Of a stretch of 64,000 nt of DNA, positions 36,755-45,073 are shown piece after piece (positions within the stretch are counted from its first letter, which is position 1; each line of letters starts with the position of its first letter). The notes beneath the pieces were generated by a model, which was given only the letters and a program-made list of their open reading frames with translations, had not been told where the DNA came from and did not search any database. The translations under genes were made by a program, and so were the position numbers. The stretch is from Firmicutes bacterium UBA5389. GTDB lineage: Bacteria > Bacillota > DTU025. The stretch covers positions 363 to 64,362 of the forward strand of contig DHON01000112.1 of the NCBI GenBank assembly GCA_002409965.1. The letters run 5' to 3'.

Positions 36755-36798
36755 GAACCGTGGTCGTCTCTCGTCAGGCGCAACCACGGTTCAGTCTT
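36755..36798 (+). terminator. Terminator between the Pro-rich gene and the PAP2 gene
   Basis: GAACCGTGGT (36755-36764) and ACCACGGTTC (36783-36792) form a perfect 10-bp stem with an 18-base loop, followed on the plus strand by AGTCTTTTCC. It lies between converging genes and ends the plus-strand unit; the minus strand has no T run, so it may act weakly for the fol/hut run. Confidence 0.75.
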
Positions 36799-36806
36799 TT
36801 CCAACA

Positions 36807-37415
36807 TTACTCGGTGTCCAGCGCGAACAGGCGTAGCCGGCCCTCGGCAACCCAAGTGCCCACCCAAAGCCCGATACCGGCCCCGGCCACAACATCAGAA
36901 GGCCAGTGTACGCCGAGTTCAACCCGGCTCAGGCCTACGGCGACCGCAAGCCCGTAGAGTATGGGAGACCAGTCGGGATATCTGTGCGACAACACGGTAG
37001 CCATGGCGAACGCATTGGCGGTGTGGCCCGACGGCATCGAATGGTAATCGGGCGAAAGATTCGGACCGGTGAACCGCCCGTTCTCGCCGGGCACATACGG
37101 CCGGGCGCGACCGAAGCCTATCTTGAGCGCCTCCACAACCCCCGCGGCGCCGGCGGTGGCATTGACCAGCATCTCCCCTACAGGCGGGTCGTATGCCAGG
37201 AATGCCGCGCCGAGCGCGAACGACGCGCCGGCGCCGCCGAGATGGGTTATCACCCGGGCTATACTTGTCCAGCCCGACTCCGGCATCGACCCTCCTGCCG
37301 CCGGCGCAACCGCCGGCCCGGCCACCTGAGCTAAAGGCACGGCGGCAGCCGCCGGAGCCCTGCAAGAAATGCCGACCATAAGCGCAGCCACAGCCAGAGC
37401 AATTGCTTTGCTCAT
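36807..37415 (-). CDS. PAP2-family phosphatase
   Basis: A 202-residue membrane protein with a hydrophobic N terminus and the three PAP2 signature blocks KIGFGRARP, PSGHTA and SRVELGVHWPSDVVAG (catalytic His, Arg and Asp). Relatives dephosphorylate undecaprenyl pyrophosphate or phosphatidic acid on the outer membrane face. The ATG overlaps the birA stop (37412-37415), so it is translationally coupled to birA though unrelated in function. The specific substrate is not resolved. Confidence 0.9.
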   Translation of the reverse strand: MSKAIALAVAALMVGISCRAPAAAAVPLAQVAGPAVAPAAGGSMPESGWTSIARVITHLGGAGASFALGAAFLAYDPPVGEMLVNATAGAAGVVEALKIGFGRARPYVPGENGRFTGPNLSPDYHSMPSGHTANAFAMATVLSHRYPDWSPILYGLAVAVGLSRVELGVHWPSDVVAGAGIGLWVGTWVAEGRLRLFALDTE

Positions 37416-38233
37416 CGGTCAGACACCTCTTCCGTCGATCCTGCCGTTTCTGCCGAACCATATCCTATGGACACGTCGGCCGATGTGACCCTGACAGACT
37501 CGCCGGAGTCCTTCAACACCACCAGACCACCTTCCTCATCCAGACGCACCGCCACCGCCTCGAACTGGCCCGACATGGCCTTCACCGTTATCCGACGGCC
37601 AATTGTGGCCCGCATAAGCCGCTCGGCCTCGTCCCTGAGCGATGCAGCGCCCACGGCCCCTTGATCGAGCAACGCGCGGCGATCCGCCAGCTCATCGAGG
37701 ACCGCTTCCAGCAGCCGCTCGCGATCAGCCGCCGCTTCCGCCGCCGGCCCTGTCAGATGCTCGGCTAGCGCGGTGGCCACCGGCTCCAGTTCAGGCGGAA
37801 ACCCGCCTTCAGGAAGATGAAGATTGATCCCCACTCCGACCACGGCCCACTCGAGGCCGCCGTCCGCAGTTGACGCTTCTGCGAGCACGCCGCAGACCTT
37901 ACGTCCGTCTATCAGCACATCGTTGGGCCACTTGAGATCCGCGCGCACGCCGGTGAGCTTGTCTATGGCACAAGCAACGGCAACGGCCGCCCCGATCCCC
38001 AGAAGGCCGGCGAGATTCGGCTCGAACTCGGGCCTGAACACTACCGAAAACCACAGCCCGAACTCCCCGCTCGACAGCCAGGATCTTCCCATTCGTCCAC
38101 GGCCCGCCGTCTGTCGCCTGGCAACAATCACAGTGCCATCGCCTGCTCCGCCTTCTGCGAGCGCCCTCGCCATGCGGTTTGTGGAATCGGTCTGTTCCAC
38201 CTGCATGATGCTAAAACTCGGCTTCACTCTCAT
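37412..38233 (-). CDS. birA: Biotin-[acetyl-CoA-carboxylase] ligase, no DNA-binding domain
   Basis: A 273-residue biotin protein ligase. The biotinyl-AMP loop GRGRMGRSW, the catalytic KWPNDVLIDGRKVCGVL and VGVGINLHL are present, and a C-terminal SH3-like cap ends the chain. It starts directly with the catalytic domain (VEQTDSTNRMA), lacking the HTH of bifunctional BirA, so it is not expected to be a repressor. It joins biotin to the Lys of MmdC and other carriers. ATG 38233 lies inside the end of folB (23-base overlap). Confidence 0.95.
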   Translation of the reverse strand: MRVKPSFSIMQVEQTDSTNRMARALAEGGAGDGTVIVARRQTAGRGRMGRSWLSSGEFGLWFSVVFRPEFEPNLAGLLGIGAAVAVACAIDKLTGVRADLKWPNDVLIDGRKVCGVLAEASTADGGLEWAVVGVGINLHLPEGGFPPELEPVATALAEHLTGPAAEAAADRERLLEAVLDELADRRALLDQGAVGAASLRDEAERLMRATIGRRITVKAMSGQFEAVAVRLDEEGGLVVLKDSGESVRVTSADVSIGYGSAETAGSTEEVSDR

Positions 38234-38636
38234 CTACGCCATCTCCGGATCTGGATCCCGATTGCCCACCCGCAGGCGCGCCGCGGCTGATCTCGCACTC
38301 GACATAGTCGGCGAGCCCTCCCAAAGGCGCGTGGGGCTTGCGCACCCGCACCGTCACCCGGCTCACAGGGTGAATCGCCAACACCTCATCGCTAATGGCG
38401 GCGGCGAGCGCCTCGATGAGGTCGAACTCGCGCTCTTCCACGATCTCCTTGACCAGCGCGTACACATCCGCGTAGTTCACCGTCATGTCGATGTCGTCGG
38501 CGCGCGCCGAAGCCTGGAAGTCGCCGTACATGTCGACGTCCACCTCGAACCTCTGCCCCAGTTCCTTCTCAGCGGCAAACACACCGTGGTAGGCATAGAA
38601 CACCAGGTTCTTGAGTGTGATCCTGTCAGCCTGCAT
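38211..38636 (-). CDS. folB: Dihydroneopterin aldolase
   Basis: A 141-residue T-fold enzyme. NLVFYAYHGVFAAEKELGQRFEVDVDM carries the family YHG and Glu residues; VNYADVYALVKEIVEE and a KPHAPLGGLADYVECEI tail follow. It cleaves 7,8-dihydroneopterin to 6-hydroxymethyl-dihydropterin, the precursor of the FolP substrate. ATG 38636 has GGAGG six bases upstream and overlaps the folP end by 11 bases. The last 20 residues form an extra Gly/Ser-rich tail. Confidence 0.95.
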   Translation of the reverse strand: MQADRITLKNLVFYAYHGVFAAEKELGQRFEVDVDMYGDFQASARADDIDMTVNYADVYALVKEIVEEREFDLIEALAAAISDEVLAIHPVSRVTVRVRKPHAPLGGLADYVECEISRGAPAGGQSGSRSGDGVDESEAEF

Positions 38637-39879
38637 TGCCGTCCTCCTCTCCGCGCCATCCTCTGATGACAGCGTCCGTCATCCGGGCAACCATCGCCAT
38701 CTCGCCCACATCATGAACTCTCACCACGTCAGCGCCGGAGGAAATCGCCAGCGCAACGGTTGCCGCCGTGCCCCATACCCTGTCGTGCACTGGTCTACCC
38801 AGAACCCGTCCGATGGTGGACTTGCGCGATGTCCCCACCAGGATCGGCCTGCCCAGGCTCTTGAATTCACGAAGACGCCTCATGATCTCCAGGTTGTGCT
38901 GCGGCGTCTTACCAAAGCCTATTCCAGGGTCGACGATAGTGTTACACAGCCCGATCCCCCGCTCACACGCGTATGCCACACGCTCCCTGAGGAACTCGGA
39001 CACATCGTGAACCACCTCGTCATATGTGGGGTTTGCCTGCATATCAGTGGGGCGCCCGATCATGTGCATCAGCACCACCGGGGCGCCGTATTGCAGCGCG
39101 ACAGACGCCATGTCGCCCTCCCCGCGGAGGGCCGTTATGTCATTGATGATGTGCGCGCCCAGGTCCAGACATCTCTGCGCTACACTTGCCCTGTATGTAT
39201 CTATGGATATGATAGCATTGGTGTGGCCGGCGACAAGACGCACGATGGGGAGCACGCGTGCAAGCTCCTCTTCCTCCGACACTGCGCCGGCGCCCGGCCT
39301 GGTCGACTCGCCCCCGATGTCGATGATGTCGGCGCCCGCCTCCAGCATAGCCTCAGCGTGCTTCAGCGCGGCATCGGGTGAGAGATGCTCCCCGCCGTTG
39401 GAAAAGGAATCCGGAGTCGCGTTCAGGATTCCCATGACGTACGTTCGCTCCCCGAACCGGAATGTCCTCTCCCCCACACACATCGGCTCCGGTTTTCCAT
39501 CGAACGCCGCCAACGCGGCATCGATCTCCCTCGCGATCCCAGGCAGGCCGAACGGTTGGAGCCTGAGCGTTTCGGTGAGCCGCCCGAACTGCCTGAGCGT
39601 GCCGGTGAGAAGCACGTCGGACCGCTCCTCACACAGCCCGGCGGCGGCGTAGGGCAGTGCCGCCTCGCCGCCCTTAGCCAGCATCTCCTGTTTGATGATG
39701 AGAGCCGCCCTGATCGGCGCCTCGTGCAGACGGACAGCGCGGAACACCCCCTTAGGCGCCATGATGTCAGTCCCGGCCCGGCTTACCCCCATGGAGCGCA
39801 GCTGAGCTCGCATAGCGTCTTCCGAGTCGAGCACCATTACTCGTGCCCCAGTGCTGCCTGCATCGTCCATTCGGTCCAT
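38626..39879 (-). CDS. folP: Dihydropteroate synthase with N-terminal extension
   Basis: A 417-residue protein. Residues from about 145 form the standard DHPS barrel: MGILNATPDSFSNGG, DIIDIGGESTRPGA, ISIDTYRASVAQRCLDLGAHIINDI, VLMHMIGRPTDMQ, DPGIGFGKT and GTSRKSTIG. The first 140 residues are the extra domain seen in many Clostridia (RLHEAPIRAALIIKQEMLAKGGEAAL), whose function is not known. It condenses pABA with the pterin to dihydropteroate. ATG 39879 has a GAGGGG site. It lies in one run with hutI, fchA and ftcD, suggesting folate supply coupled to formimino-group transfer. Confidence 0.95.
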   Translation of the reverse strand: MDRMDDAGSTGARVMVLDSEDAMRAQLRSMGVSRAGTDIMAPKGVFRAVRLHEAPIRAALIIKQEMLAKGGEAALPYAAAGLCEERSDVLLTGTLRQFGRLTETLRLQPFGLPGIAREIDAALAAFDGKPEPMCVGERTFRFGERTYVMGILNATPDSFSNGGEHLSPDAALKHAEAMLEAGADIIDIGGESTRPGAGAVSEEEELARVLPIVRLVAGHTNAIISIDTYRASVAQRCLDLGAHIINDITALRGEGDMASVALQYGAPVVLMHMIGRPTDMQANPTYDEVVHDVSEFLRERVAYACERGIGLCNTIVDPGIGFGKTPQHNLEIMRRLREFKSLGRPILVGTSRKSTIGRVLGRPVHDRVWGTAATVALAISSGADVVRVHDVGEMAMVARMTDAVIRGWRGEEDGNAG

Positions 39880-39906
39880 TCACACGATCCCCTCTGATAG
39901 TATTGC

Positions 39907-40539
39907 TCACCCGCCGATTCTCTCAGCCGTCGCGCGCCGAGCGCGCTGCCTGAGTTCATCTCGTTCCCGGGCGAAACGGTCAATCTCCGATTTCATCTCC
40001 GCTACGAACTCCGGATCCCGTATTGATGCCAGGTTGATCTGCATGTTGAGAATCGCCCCGCCCATGGCCGTATCCAAAAGCAGCGCGCCCACGCCTGCAT
40101 CGCTAGCGGCATTCTCATTGCCCAGCTGCGCCATGCACGCTGCCATCTGCATCCCCTCGGCGGCCAAGTGCAACGTGCGGCGGGGAACGCTCACCGCGCC
40201 CTTCAGCGCGAGCTGAACAGCCTCCCGCCTAGCCCGCTTCTCCTCGTCAGTCTTCTTGGGCAGCTTGAAGGCCTTCATCACCTCGTTGAACGCGGCCGTG
40301 TCGTCGTCGGCGCACTCCAAGAGAGCCTGTATGAGCCCTTTCGACCTCTGACTGACCTGGTCCGCCCTGGACGCATCATCCACCGACATCTCGCTGGTAT
40401 CTGTCAGACCAGCGACCATAGCGGCAAGGCCCACACCCATCGCGCCCGCAATCGCCGAAGCACTCCCACCGCCCGGAGCCGGGCTCGAAGACGCGAGTTC
40501 GTCTATGAAGCCACGAACGGTCATGTCCGCGAATGACAT
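39907..40539 (-). CDS. fchA: Formiminotetrahydrofolate cyclodeaminase
   Basis: A 210-residue all-helical FtcD-C domain. SSPAPGGGSASAIAGAMGVGLAAMVAGLT is the family signature, followed by DDDTAAFNEVMKAFKLPKKT. It deaminates 5-formimino-THF to 5,10-methenyl-THF plus ammonia. ATG 40539 is fixed by GGAGG six bases upstream, inside the end of hutI (19-base overlap). The partner transferase is the separate gene at 41923-42834, rather than fused as in animal FTCD. Confidence 0.95.
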   Translation of the reverse strand: MSFADMTVRGFIDELASSSPAPGGGSASAIAGAMGVGLAAMVAGLTDTSEMSVDDASRADQVSQRSKGLIQALLECADDDTAAFNEVMKAFKLPKKTDEEKRARREAVQLALKGAVSVPRRTLHLAAEGMQMAACMAQLGNENAASDAGVGALLLDTAMGGAILNMQINLASIRDPEFVAEMKSEIDRFARERDELRQRARRATAERIGG

Positions 40540-41903
40540 AATCGACCTCCTCCTCCTGCGCTCGTAACCACGTGCGCTCCGCGCTTCACCACGTCCCTGA
40601 CGGGGTTGACCCCCACCGAGAACGGAAGGGCATCCACCGCCGGCACATCGCACACGATGAAGTCGGCATCGCGCCCGACTTCAATAGACCCTGCGCGGTC
40701 GCCTCGTCCAACCGCGTAAGCCGCGTTCACAGTAGCCGCGCACACAGCCTCGGCAGGCGTCATCTTCATCTGCAGACAGGCCAGGGTGATGACGAAAGGC
40801 ATGGACATGGTGGGAGACGTTCCCGGGTTGAAGTCAGTGGCCAGAGCCACCGGGACCCCCGCGTCTATCATGCCTCTGGCATCCGCATACGCTCTGGACA
40901 TGAGAGTGAACATCGTCGCCGGAAGCAGCACCGCCGCCACCCCCGCACGGGCCAGGCTGTGAATACCTTCTTGCGACGCCGCGGCCAGATGGTCGGCGGA
41001 TACGGCTCCCAATTTGGCAGCCAACTCAGCTCCGCCGATGGGGAAGATCTCATCCGCGTGAATCTTGGGACGGAGACCATGTTCCATCCCTGCCAGGAGC
41101 ACCCTTCTGGACTGCTCTACGGAAAAGACACCCTCCTCGCAGAAGACATCGCAGAACTCGGCGATCCCCTGCTCCCTCACTGCAGGCAGCGCATGCGATA
41201 TCATGACATCCAGGTACCCATCAGGATCGCCCGCGAACTCGGGCGGCACTGCATGCGCCCCCATGAACGTGCTCACCACGTCAATCGGATGCGCCTCCGA
41301 TGCGCGTCTTGCAGCCTCAAGCTGCCCAAGTTCAGTATCGACATCCAACCCGTAGCCGCTCTTGGCCTCGACAGTAGTGGCGCCGTGAAGCAGCATCGTA
41401 TCCAGGCGCTTCATCGCGCCCTCCACCAACTCCGACAGGGACGCAGACCGGGTCGATGCCAATGTCGACAGTATGCCGCCTCCGGCGGCCAGGATGTCCA
41501 GGTACTTGGCCCCGCCGAGGCGCATCGCATGCTCTCTGTACCTCTCCCCCGCAAAGACCAGGTGGGTATGGGCATCGACAAATCCCGGCAGCACCGTGCG
41601 GCCAGATGCGTCTATGACATGGGCCGCTCGCGGGGCGCCCGATGCATCGCCTGAAGGCTCCCGCGACAGCACCTCCTGTGTAGTTCCAACATCGACTATG
41701 ACTCCGGACCGCACGGCGATAGCGCCGTCCCGAATGATCCCTACGTCGCCCATAGCCGCGCCGCGCCTCGGCCCGTCTCCATTTGCGTCCAGGCATCCGT
41801 CGCCCCTGGCAGGCCTTGCGCAAGTGGCCAGCTCAGCGGCGTGAATCAGCAGCAAGTCCGATGGTTGCTCCCTCATGCGTCCGGCTTCAGCGCCCAAAAC
41901 CAT
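40521..41903 (-). CDS. hutI: Imidazolonepropionase
   Basis: A 460-residue amidohydrolase. The metal HxH is in GFVDAHTHLVFAGER; EAKSGYGL, TFMGAHAVP, IHADEIFPIGGAELA and ALATDFNPGTSPTMSMPFV are all HutI hallmarks. It opens 4-imidazolone-5-propionate to N-formimino-L-glutamate, step 3 of histidine degradation. ATG 41903 follows a G-rich run immediately; ATG 41876 is an alternative start. The last 40 residues are somewhat extended and overlap the fchA start. Confidence 0.95.
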   Translation of the reverse strand: MVLGAEAGRMREQPSDLLLIHAAELATCARPARGDGCLDANGDGPRRGAAMGDVGIIRDGAIAVRSGVIVDVGTTQEVLSREPSGDASGAPRAAHVIDASGRTVLPGFVDAHTHLVFAGERYREHAMRLGGAKYLDILAAGGGILSTLASTRSASLSELVEGAMKRLDTMLLHGATTVEAKSGYGLDVDTELGQLEAARRASEAHPIDVVSTFMGAHAVPPEFAGDPDGYLDVMISHALPAVREQGIAEFCDVFCEEGVFSVEQSRRVLLAGMEHGLRPKIHADEIFPIGGAELAAKLGAVSADHLAAASQEGIHSLARAGVAAVLLPATMFTLMSRAYADARGMIDAGVPVALATDFNPGTSPTMSMPFVITLACLQMKMTPAEAVCAATVNAAYAVGRGDRAGSIEVGRDADFIVCDVPAVDALPFSVGVNPVRDVVKRGAHVVTSAGGGGRLCHSRT

Positions 41904-41930
41904 CCCCCCCGCCCCGCCGCCCCTAATCCC
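41904..41930 (-). promoter_or_regulatory. G-quadruplex-capable run over the hutI ribosome binding site
   Basis: On the minus strand the gap between ftcD and hutI holds four G tracts of 3, 4, 4 and 7 bases with spacers of 4, 4 and 1, ending at the hutI ATG. This meets the usual G3+N1-7 quadruplex rule in the mRNA and lies exactly where the ribosome must bind. A simple G-rich Shine-Dalgarno site is the plain alternative. Confidence 0.45.
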
Positions 41931-42834
41931 ATATCCGCGCCTCGATCACCTGGTTCCTGCCTAGCTTGGGCAGTTGCAGGTAGTAGGCGGCCGTATCCAG
42001 CACGGCATCGAGCGGAATCAGCCCGATCAGCTCCGTTTCAGCCACCGGGACTCCGTATCGCGCAGCCTCGCGTCGAACCATCTCCAGCACACGGTGGACC
42101 GGTGTTTTCACGTAGTTGACCAGGTTCATCGAAACCTGCGCGACATGCTTGTCGTCAAGCATGACGCCGAGAGCCTTCACGTTCGCCAGTCCTCCGCTGG
42201 AACCGCGCACCGCCTTGGCGATCTTCTTGGCGATTTCCACATCTGATGTGCCCAGGTTGACGTTGAACGCAATCAGCGGCATTCGCGCGCCGATCACCGT
42301 AGCGCCGGCAGTCGGGTGCACCGCCGCCGGCCCGTAGTCCGGAGCGCGTTCAGGCGTGCCTATCGCCGCCTTCAGTCCCTCGTACTCCCCGCGCCTCACA
42401 TCGGCCAGGTTCCGCCTGTCGGGCCGCATCGCAGCCTCCTCGTACATGTACACAGGTATCTGAAGCTCCTCGCCAACGCGCCTGCCCAAGCGGCGCGCGA
42501 TCTCAACACACTCCTCCGTGGTCACACCGGCGATCGGGACAAATGGGACCACGTCCGTGGCTCCCAGTCGCGGATGCTCCCCGTGGTGCTGCTCCATGTC
42601 GATCAAGTCGCGCGCCCGCTCGATTCCCGCAAACGCCGCCGCCTCCACATCTTCCGGCGTTCCAACAAAGGTAACGACAGAACGGTTATGACTTGCATCA
42701 GACGAAAAATCAAGCAGCTTCACACCTTGAACGGACGTGATCGCCGCAACTATCTCCGCCACAACCTGCGACCGCCGGCCCTCCGAGAAATTCGGCACAC
42801 ACTCAACAATCCGCTGAGCCTGCCCAGAATCCAC
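41923..42834 (-). CDS. ftcD: Glutamate formimidoyltransferase
   Basis: A 303-residue FtcD N-type enzyme. ECVPNFSEGRR, DASHNRSVVTFVG, MEQHHGEHPRLGATDVVPFVP and QIPVYMYEEAA are the conserved blocks with the catalytic His. It moves the formimino group from N-formimino-glutamate to THF, giving glutamate. GTG 42834 follows a GGGGGTGAT site. It heads the minus-strand run ftcD-hutI-fchA-folP-folB-birA-PAP2. Confidence 0.95.
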   Translation of the reverse strand: MDSGQAQRIVECVPNFSEGRRSQVVAEIVAAITSVQGVKLLDFSSDASHNRSVVTFVGTPEDVEAAAFAGIERARDLIDMEQHHGEHPRLGATDVVPFVPIAGVTTEECVEIARRLGRRVGEELQIPVYMYEEAAMRPDRRNLADVRRGEYEGLKAAIGTPERAPDYGPAAVHPTAGATVIGARMPLIAFNVNLGTSDVEIAKKIAKAVRGSSGGLANVKALGVMLDDKHVAQVSMNLVNYVKTPVHRVLEMVRREAARYGVPVAETELIGLIPLDAVLDTAAYYLQLPKLGRNQVIEARIWD

Positions 42835-42911
42835 TAGCCATCACCCCCAACACATAACAGCCTGCATCACGCCGGATTAGCCTTTCTCCGCCGCCGCCGC
42901 AAATCCTCCTG

Positions 42912-42930
42912 CCTCCCTCTATGAGGGAGG
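42912..42930. repeat. Inverted repeat upstream of ftcD
   Basis: CCTCCCTC (42912-42919) and GAGGGAGG (42923-42930) form a perfect 8-bp stem with a three-base loop. It lies about 80 bases before ftcD on the minus strand and upstream of the Fur-family gene on the plus strand. No T tract follows; it may be a leader hairpin or a boundary element. Confidence 0.45.
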
Positions 42931-43043
42931 TCGAGGCAGAAAAGCGAGTGGCTGCATGCCCAGGCGCATGGCAACACGCGGTTTCAGGAAGCAGGAAGGC
43001 GGAGACAAGCTCGCTGAAGTTGCGCCGGGGCATTCTGAGGGGC

Positions 43044-43078
43044 TATAATGGGATGATAATTGAAAGTGGTTTTCATTT
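43044..43078 (+). promoter_or_regulatory. Promoter -10 and Fur-type operator of the fur-cbiMQO operon
   Basis: TATAAT at 43044-43049 (no strong -35) is followed by a nearly palindromic 21-base A/T-rich site at 43058-43078 with core TGAAA-N5-TTTCA, flanked by TGATA and TATCA. Size and composition fit a Fur-superfamily box placed to block transcription, consistent with autoregulation by the product of 43099-43554. Confidence 0.55.
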
Positions 43079-43098
43079 GCTATCAGGGAGGCAACCAC

Positions 43099-43554
43099 GT
43101 GCAAGCCGACTGCTTCGACAATGCTCTTCAAAAGCTCCGAAAGCGCGGGTTCAAGTTGACGCCGCAGCGCAGGGCGGTGCTCAGGCTGTTCTGCTCCGAC
43201 GATGCTCGACACCTCACGGCTCAGCAAGCTCACGATGCAATCCGAGAGCGGGAACCGAGCATCGGTCTGGTGACTGTGTACCGCTCGCTCGAGCTGTTCA
43301 CAAGTGTGGAAATCCTCCACAGGGTCAAGTTCAACGATGGTTTCGACCGGTACGAGCGACACCCGGGCGCCGCAGGTCACCATCACCACCTGGTATGCGC
43401 TGGATGCGGCCAGGTGGTCGAGTTCGGCGACTGCCTGATCAGGTCGATGGAGCAGAAACTGGAGAAGACGAGCGGCTTCTGTATCGAAGGACATTGGCTG
43501 GAGCTGATCGGCAGATGCCCCGAGTGTCGCGGACGCGCAAAGGAGGACAACTGA
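43099..43554 (+). CDS. Fur-family metalloregulator (Zur/Fur/PerR type)
   Basis: A 151-residue Fur-fold repressor. The winged helix is LRKRGFKLTPQRRAVLRLF with recognition segment IGLVTVYRSLELF; the dimer domain has the metal-site HHHHLVCAGC and a second CPEC, the two CxxC pairs of the structural zinc site. GTG 43099 has GGAGG seven bases upstream; reading from 43060 adds an unconserved tail. Operon position before a CbiMQO importer suggests it senses the imported metal (zinc, cobalt or nickel). Which metal cannot be read from sequence. Confidence 0.92.
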   Translation: MQADCFDNALQKLRKRGFKLTPQRRAVLRLFCSDDARHLTAQQAHDAIREREPSIGLVTVYRSLELFTSVEILHRVKFNDGFDRYERHPGAAGHHHHLVCAGCGQVVEFGDCLIRSMEQKLEKTSGFCIEGHWLELIGRCPECRGRAKEDN

Positions 43555-43557
43555 TCC

Positions 43558-44286
43558 ATGTCGCATCTTCACATCCCCGACGGCGTGCTCCCTCTGCCTT
43601 GGATTGCAGCCGGGATAGGCCTCACCGCTCTCTTCGTATACCTTGCGCTCGCAGCCCTCAAACGGCATGATCGCGCCAGAGTCGTATCGCGAATCGCCAC
43701 GCTCTCCGCAGTCATGCTACTGGCAATGAGTCTTCCCATACCGCTGCTGGGCTACCATGTGAACCTCACAGTGCTCGCCGGCATACTCGCAGGTCCGGCA
43801 GAGGGGTTCATCGCCGCGTTCGTCACCAACCTGATCCTGGGGTTGATGGCCCACGGCGGCATCACCGTGGTCGGGTTGAATACCCTCGTCACAGGGCTGG
43901 AGGTCAGCCTTGGCTGGCTTATCTGGAGATCGCTCCGGCGCGCGCTGCGCCGACCATTCGCCGCAGCCGCCGTTTCCACAGTGATAGTCCTCCTCATATC
44001 CACCACAGCTATGCTTGGCATCGTGGCTGGAACACAGATCAACCCGGACCTCGCGTTGCACCGGCACGATCACTCGGAGCATGCAGATCACTCGGAGCAT
44101 GCAGACAACGCGGACCACGCAGATGATACAGATCACGTTGGATCCCTCAAGGCTTTCGCCGCGGTCGTCTATGCTACAGGGGCGGTGGGGTGGGCCATCG
44201 AGGCCCTCGTGGTCGGGTCGGTGACGGAGTTCATCGCGAAATCCAGGCCCGACATGCTGAGTCCAAGCCCCGACAGGGAGGCTTGA
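43558..44286 (+). CDS. cbiM: ECF-type metal transporter S component (CbiM family) with His/Asp-rich loop
   Basis: A 242-residue membrane protein. The N terminus reads MSHLHIPDGVLPLPW; CbiM/NikM normally start MHIPDG, and this one has three extra residues but keeps a His-rich N-terminal metal hook. AGILAGPAEGFIAAFVTNLILGLMAHGG carries the inner conserved His. A loop between helices (about residues 168-192) is a tandem of HSEHAD-like units rich in His and Asp. It is the substrate-capturing subunit for Co, Ni or Zn. It starts four bases after the regulator gene and is coupled to it. Confidence 0.9.
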   Translation: MSHLHIPDGVLPLPWIAAGIGLTALFVYLALAALKRHDRARVVSRIATLSAVMLLAMSLPIPLLGYHVNLTVLAGILAGPAEGFIAAFVTNLILGLMAHGGITVVGLNTLVTGLEVSLGWLIWRSLRRALRRPFAAAAVSTVIVLLISTTAMLGIVAGTQINPDLALHRHDHSEHADHSEHADNADHADDTDHVGSLKAFAAVVYATGAVGWAIEALVVGSVTEFIAKSRPDMLSPSPDREA

Positions 44287-44290
44287 GCTG

Positions 44291-44995
44291 GTGGATGTGC
44301 AGTTCGTCGACGAACTCGCGGCCAATGGCCGCACGCCGTTGCACGCCGCGCTGCCCTGGGTGAAGATATCGGCTTCCGCCGCCTTGCTCGCGGCATCGAT
44401 AGCCGCGAGCACGCCTGTGGCTGCCGGTGCGGCGGCAGTCGCCGTGGTCGTCTTCGCATCGGCATCCCTTGGCCAACTGCGCTACACAGTGACGATGGCG
44501 CTCTACCCGGTGTTCTTCGCGAGCATTTTCGCCCTGGGCTCGGTTCAGCGGAGCCCGCTGTTCGCCCTGACAATAGTGGTCAAGGCCTTCTCGGCCGGCC
44601 TGGTCGCCTCCACTCTGATTACCACCACGCCCTTTGTCGACATCTTCGCCGGCGTCTCCCGGGCGATGCCGGCGATAGTCTCTGATGCGCTTTTCATGGG
44701 GTACAGGTCTTTCTTCATCCTCATCAACGAACTGCAGAATCTGCTCCGAGCTGTGCGGTTGCGCGGCGGAGCGGGGCGCGGGCTCGCGCAGCAGTTGCGC
44801 ACATACGGCCAGGTCCTGGGCGTGGTGATCTTGCATTCGGCGGACATGACGGAACGCATGTACCGGGTCATGATAGTCCGGGGATACTCGCAGCGAATCG
44901 AGTCGGCGCGCGAATGGCCTCCGCCCCGCACCTTCGACTACCTGCTGATCGCGTACGCCGGGGCCGTGCTCGCTCTCATCCTGACACTGAAGTAA
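44291..44995 (+). CDS. cbiQ: ECF transporter T component (CbiQ/EcfT)
   Basis: A 234-residue membrane protein. The N-terminal helices are followed by the coupling-helix region with two Arg-containing motifs (AVRLRGG and MIVRGYSQ), which dock on the ATPase. GTG 44291 has GGGAGG nine bases upstream and follows cbiM by four bases. It links the S component to CbiO. Confidence 0.9.
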   Translation: MDVQFVDELAANGRTPLHAALPWVKISASAALLAASIAASTPVAAGAAAVAVVVFASASLGQLRYTVTMALYPVFFASIFALGSVQRSPLFALTIVVKAFSAGLVASTLITTTPFVDIFAGVSRAMPAIVSDALFMGYRSFFILINELQNLLRAVRLRGGAGRGLAQQLRTYGQVLGVVILHSADMTERMYRVMIVRGYSQRIESAREWPPPRTFDYLLIAYAGAVLALILTLK

Positions 44996-45073
44996 GGTAG
45001 ACGCAGCCCGGGGCCGTCCGCGCGATCCATCTTTCAACACGCGACCTTCGAAACTCGAGAGGAGACAACTACG

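Noticed and set aside
44067..44130. Tandem DNA repeat in cbiM as a possible CRISPR-like or regulatory repeat
   Set aside because: The 18-base units stay in frame and encode the HSEHAD loop; they are coding repeats.
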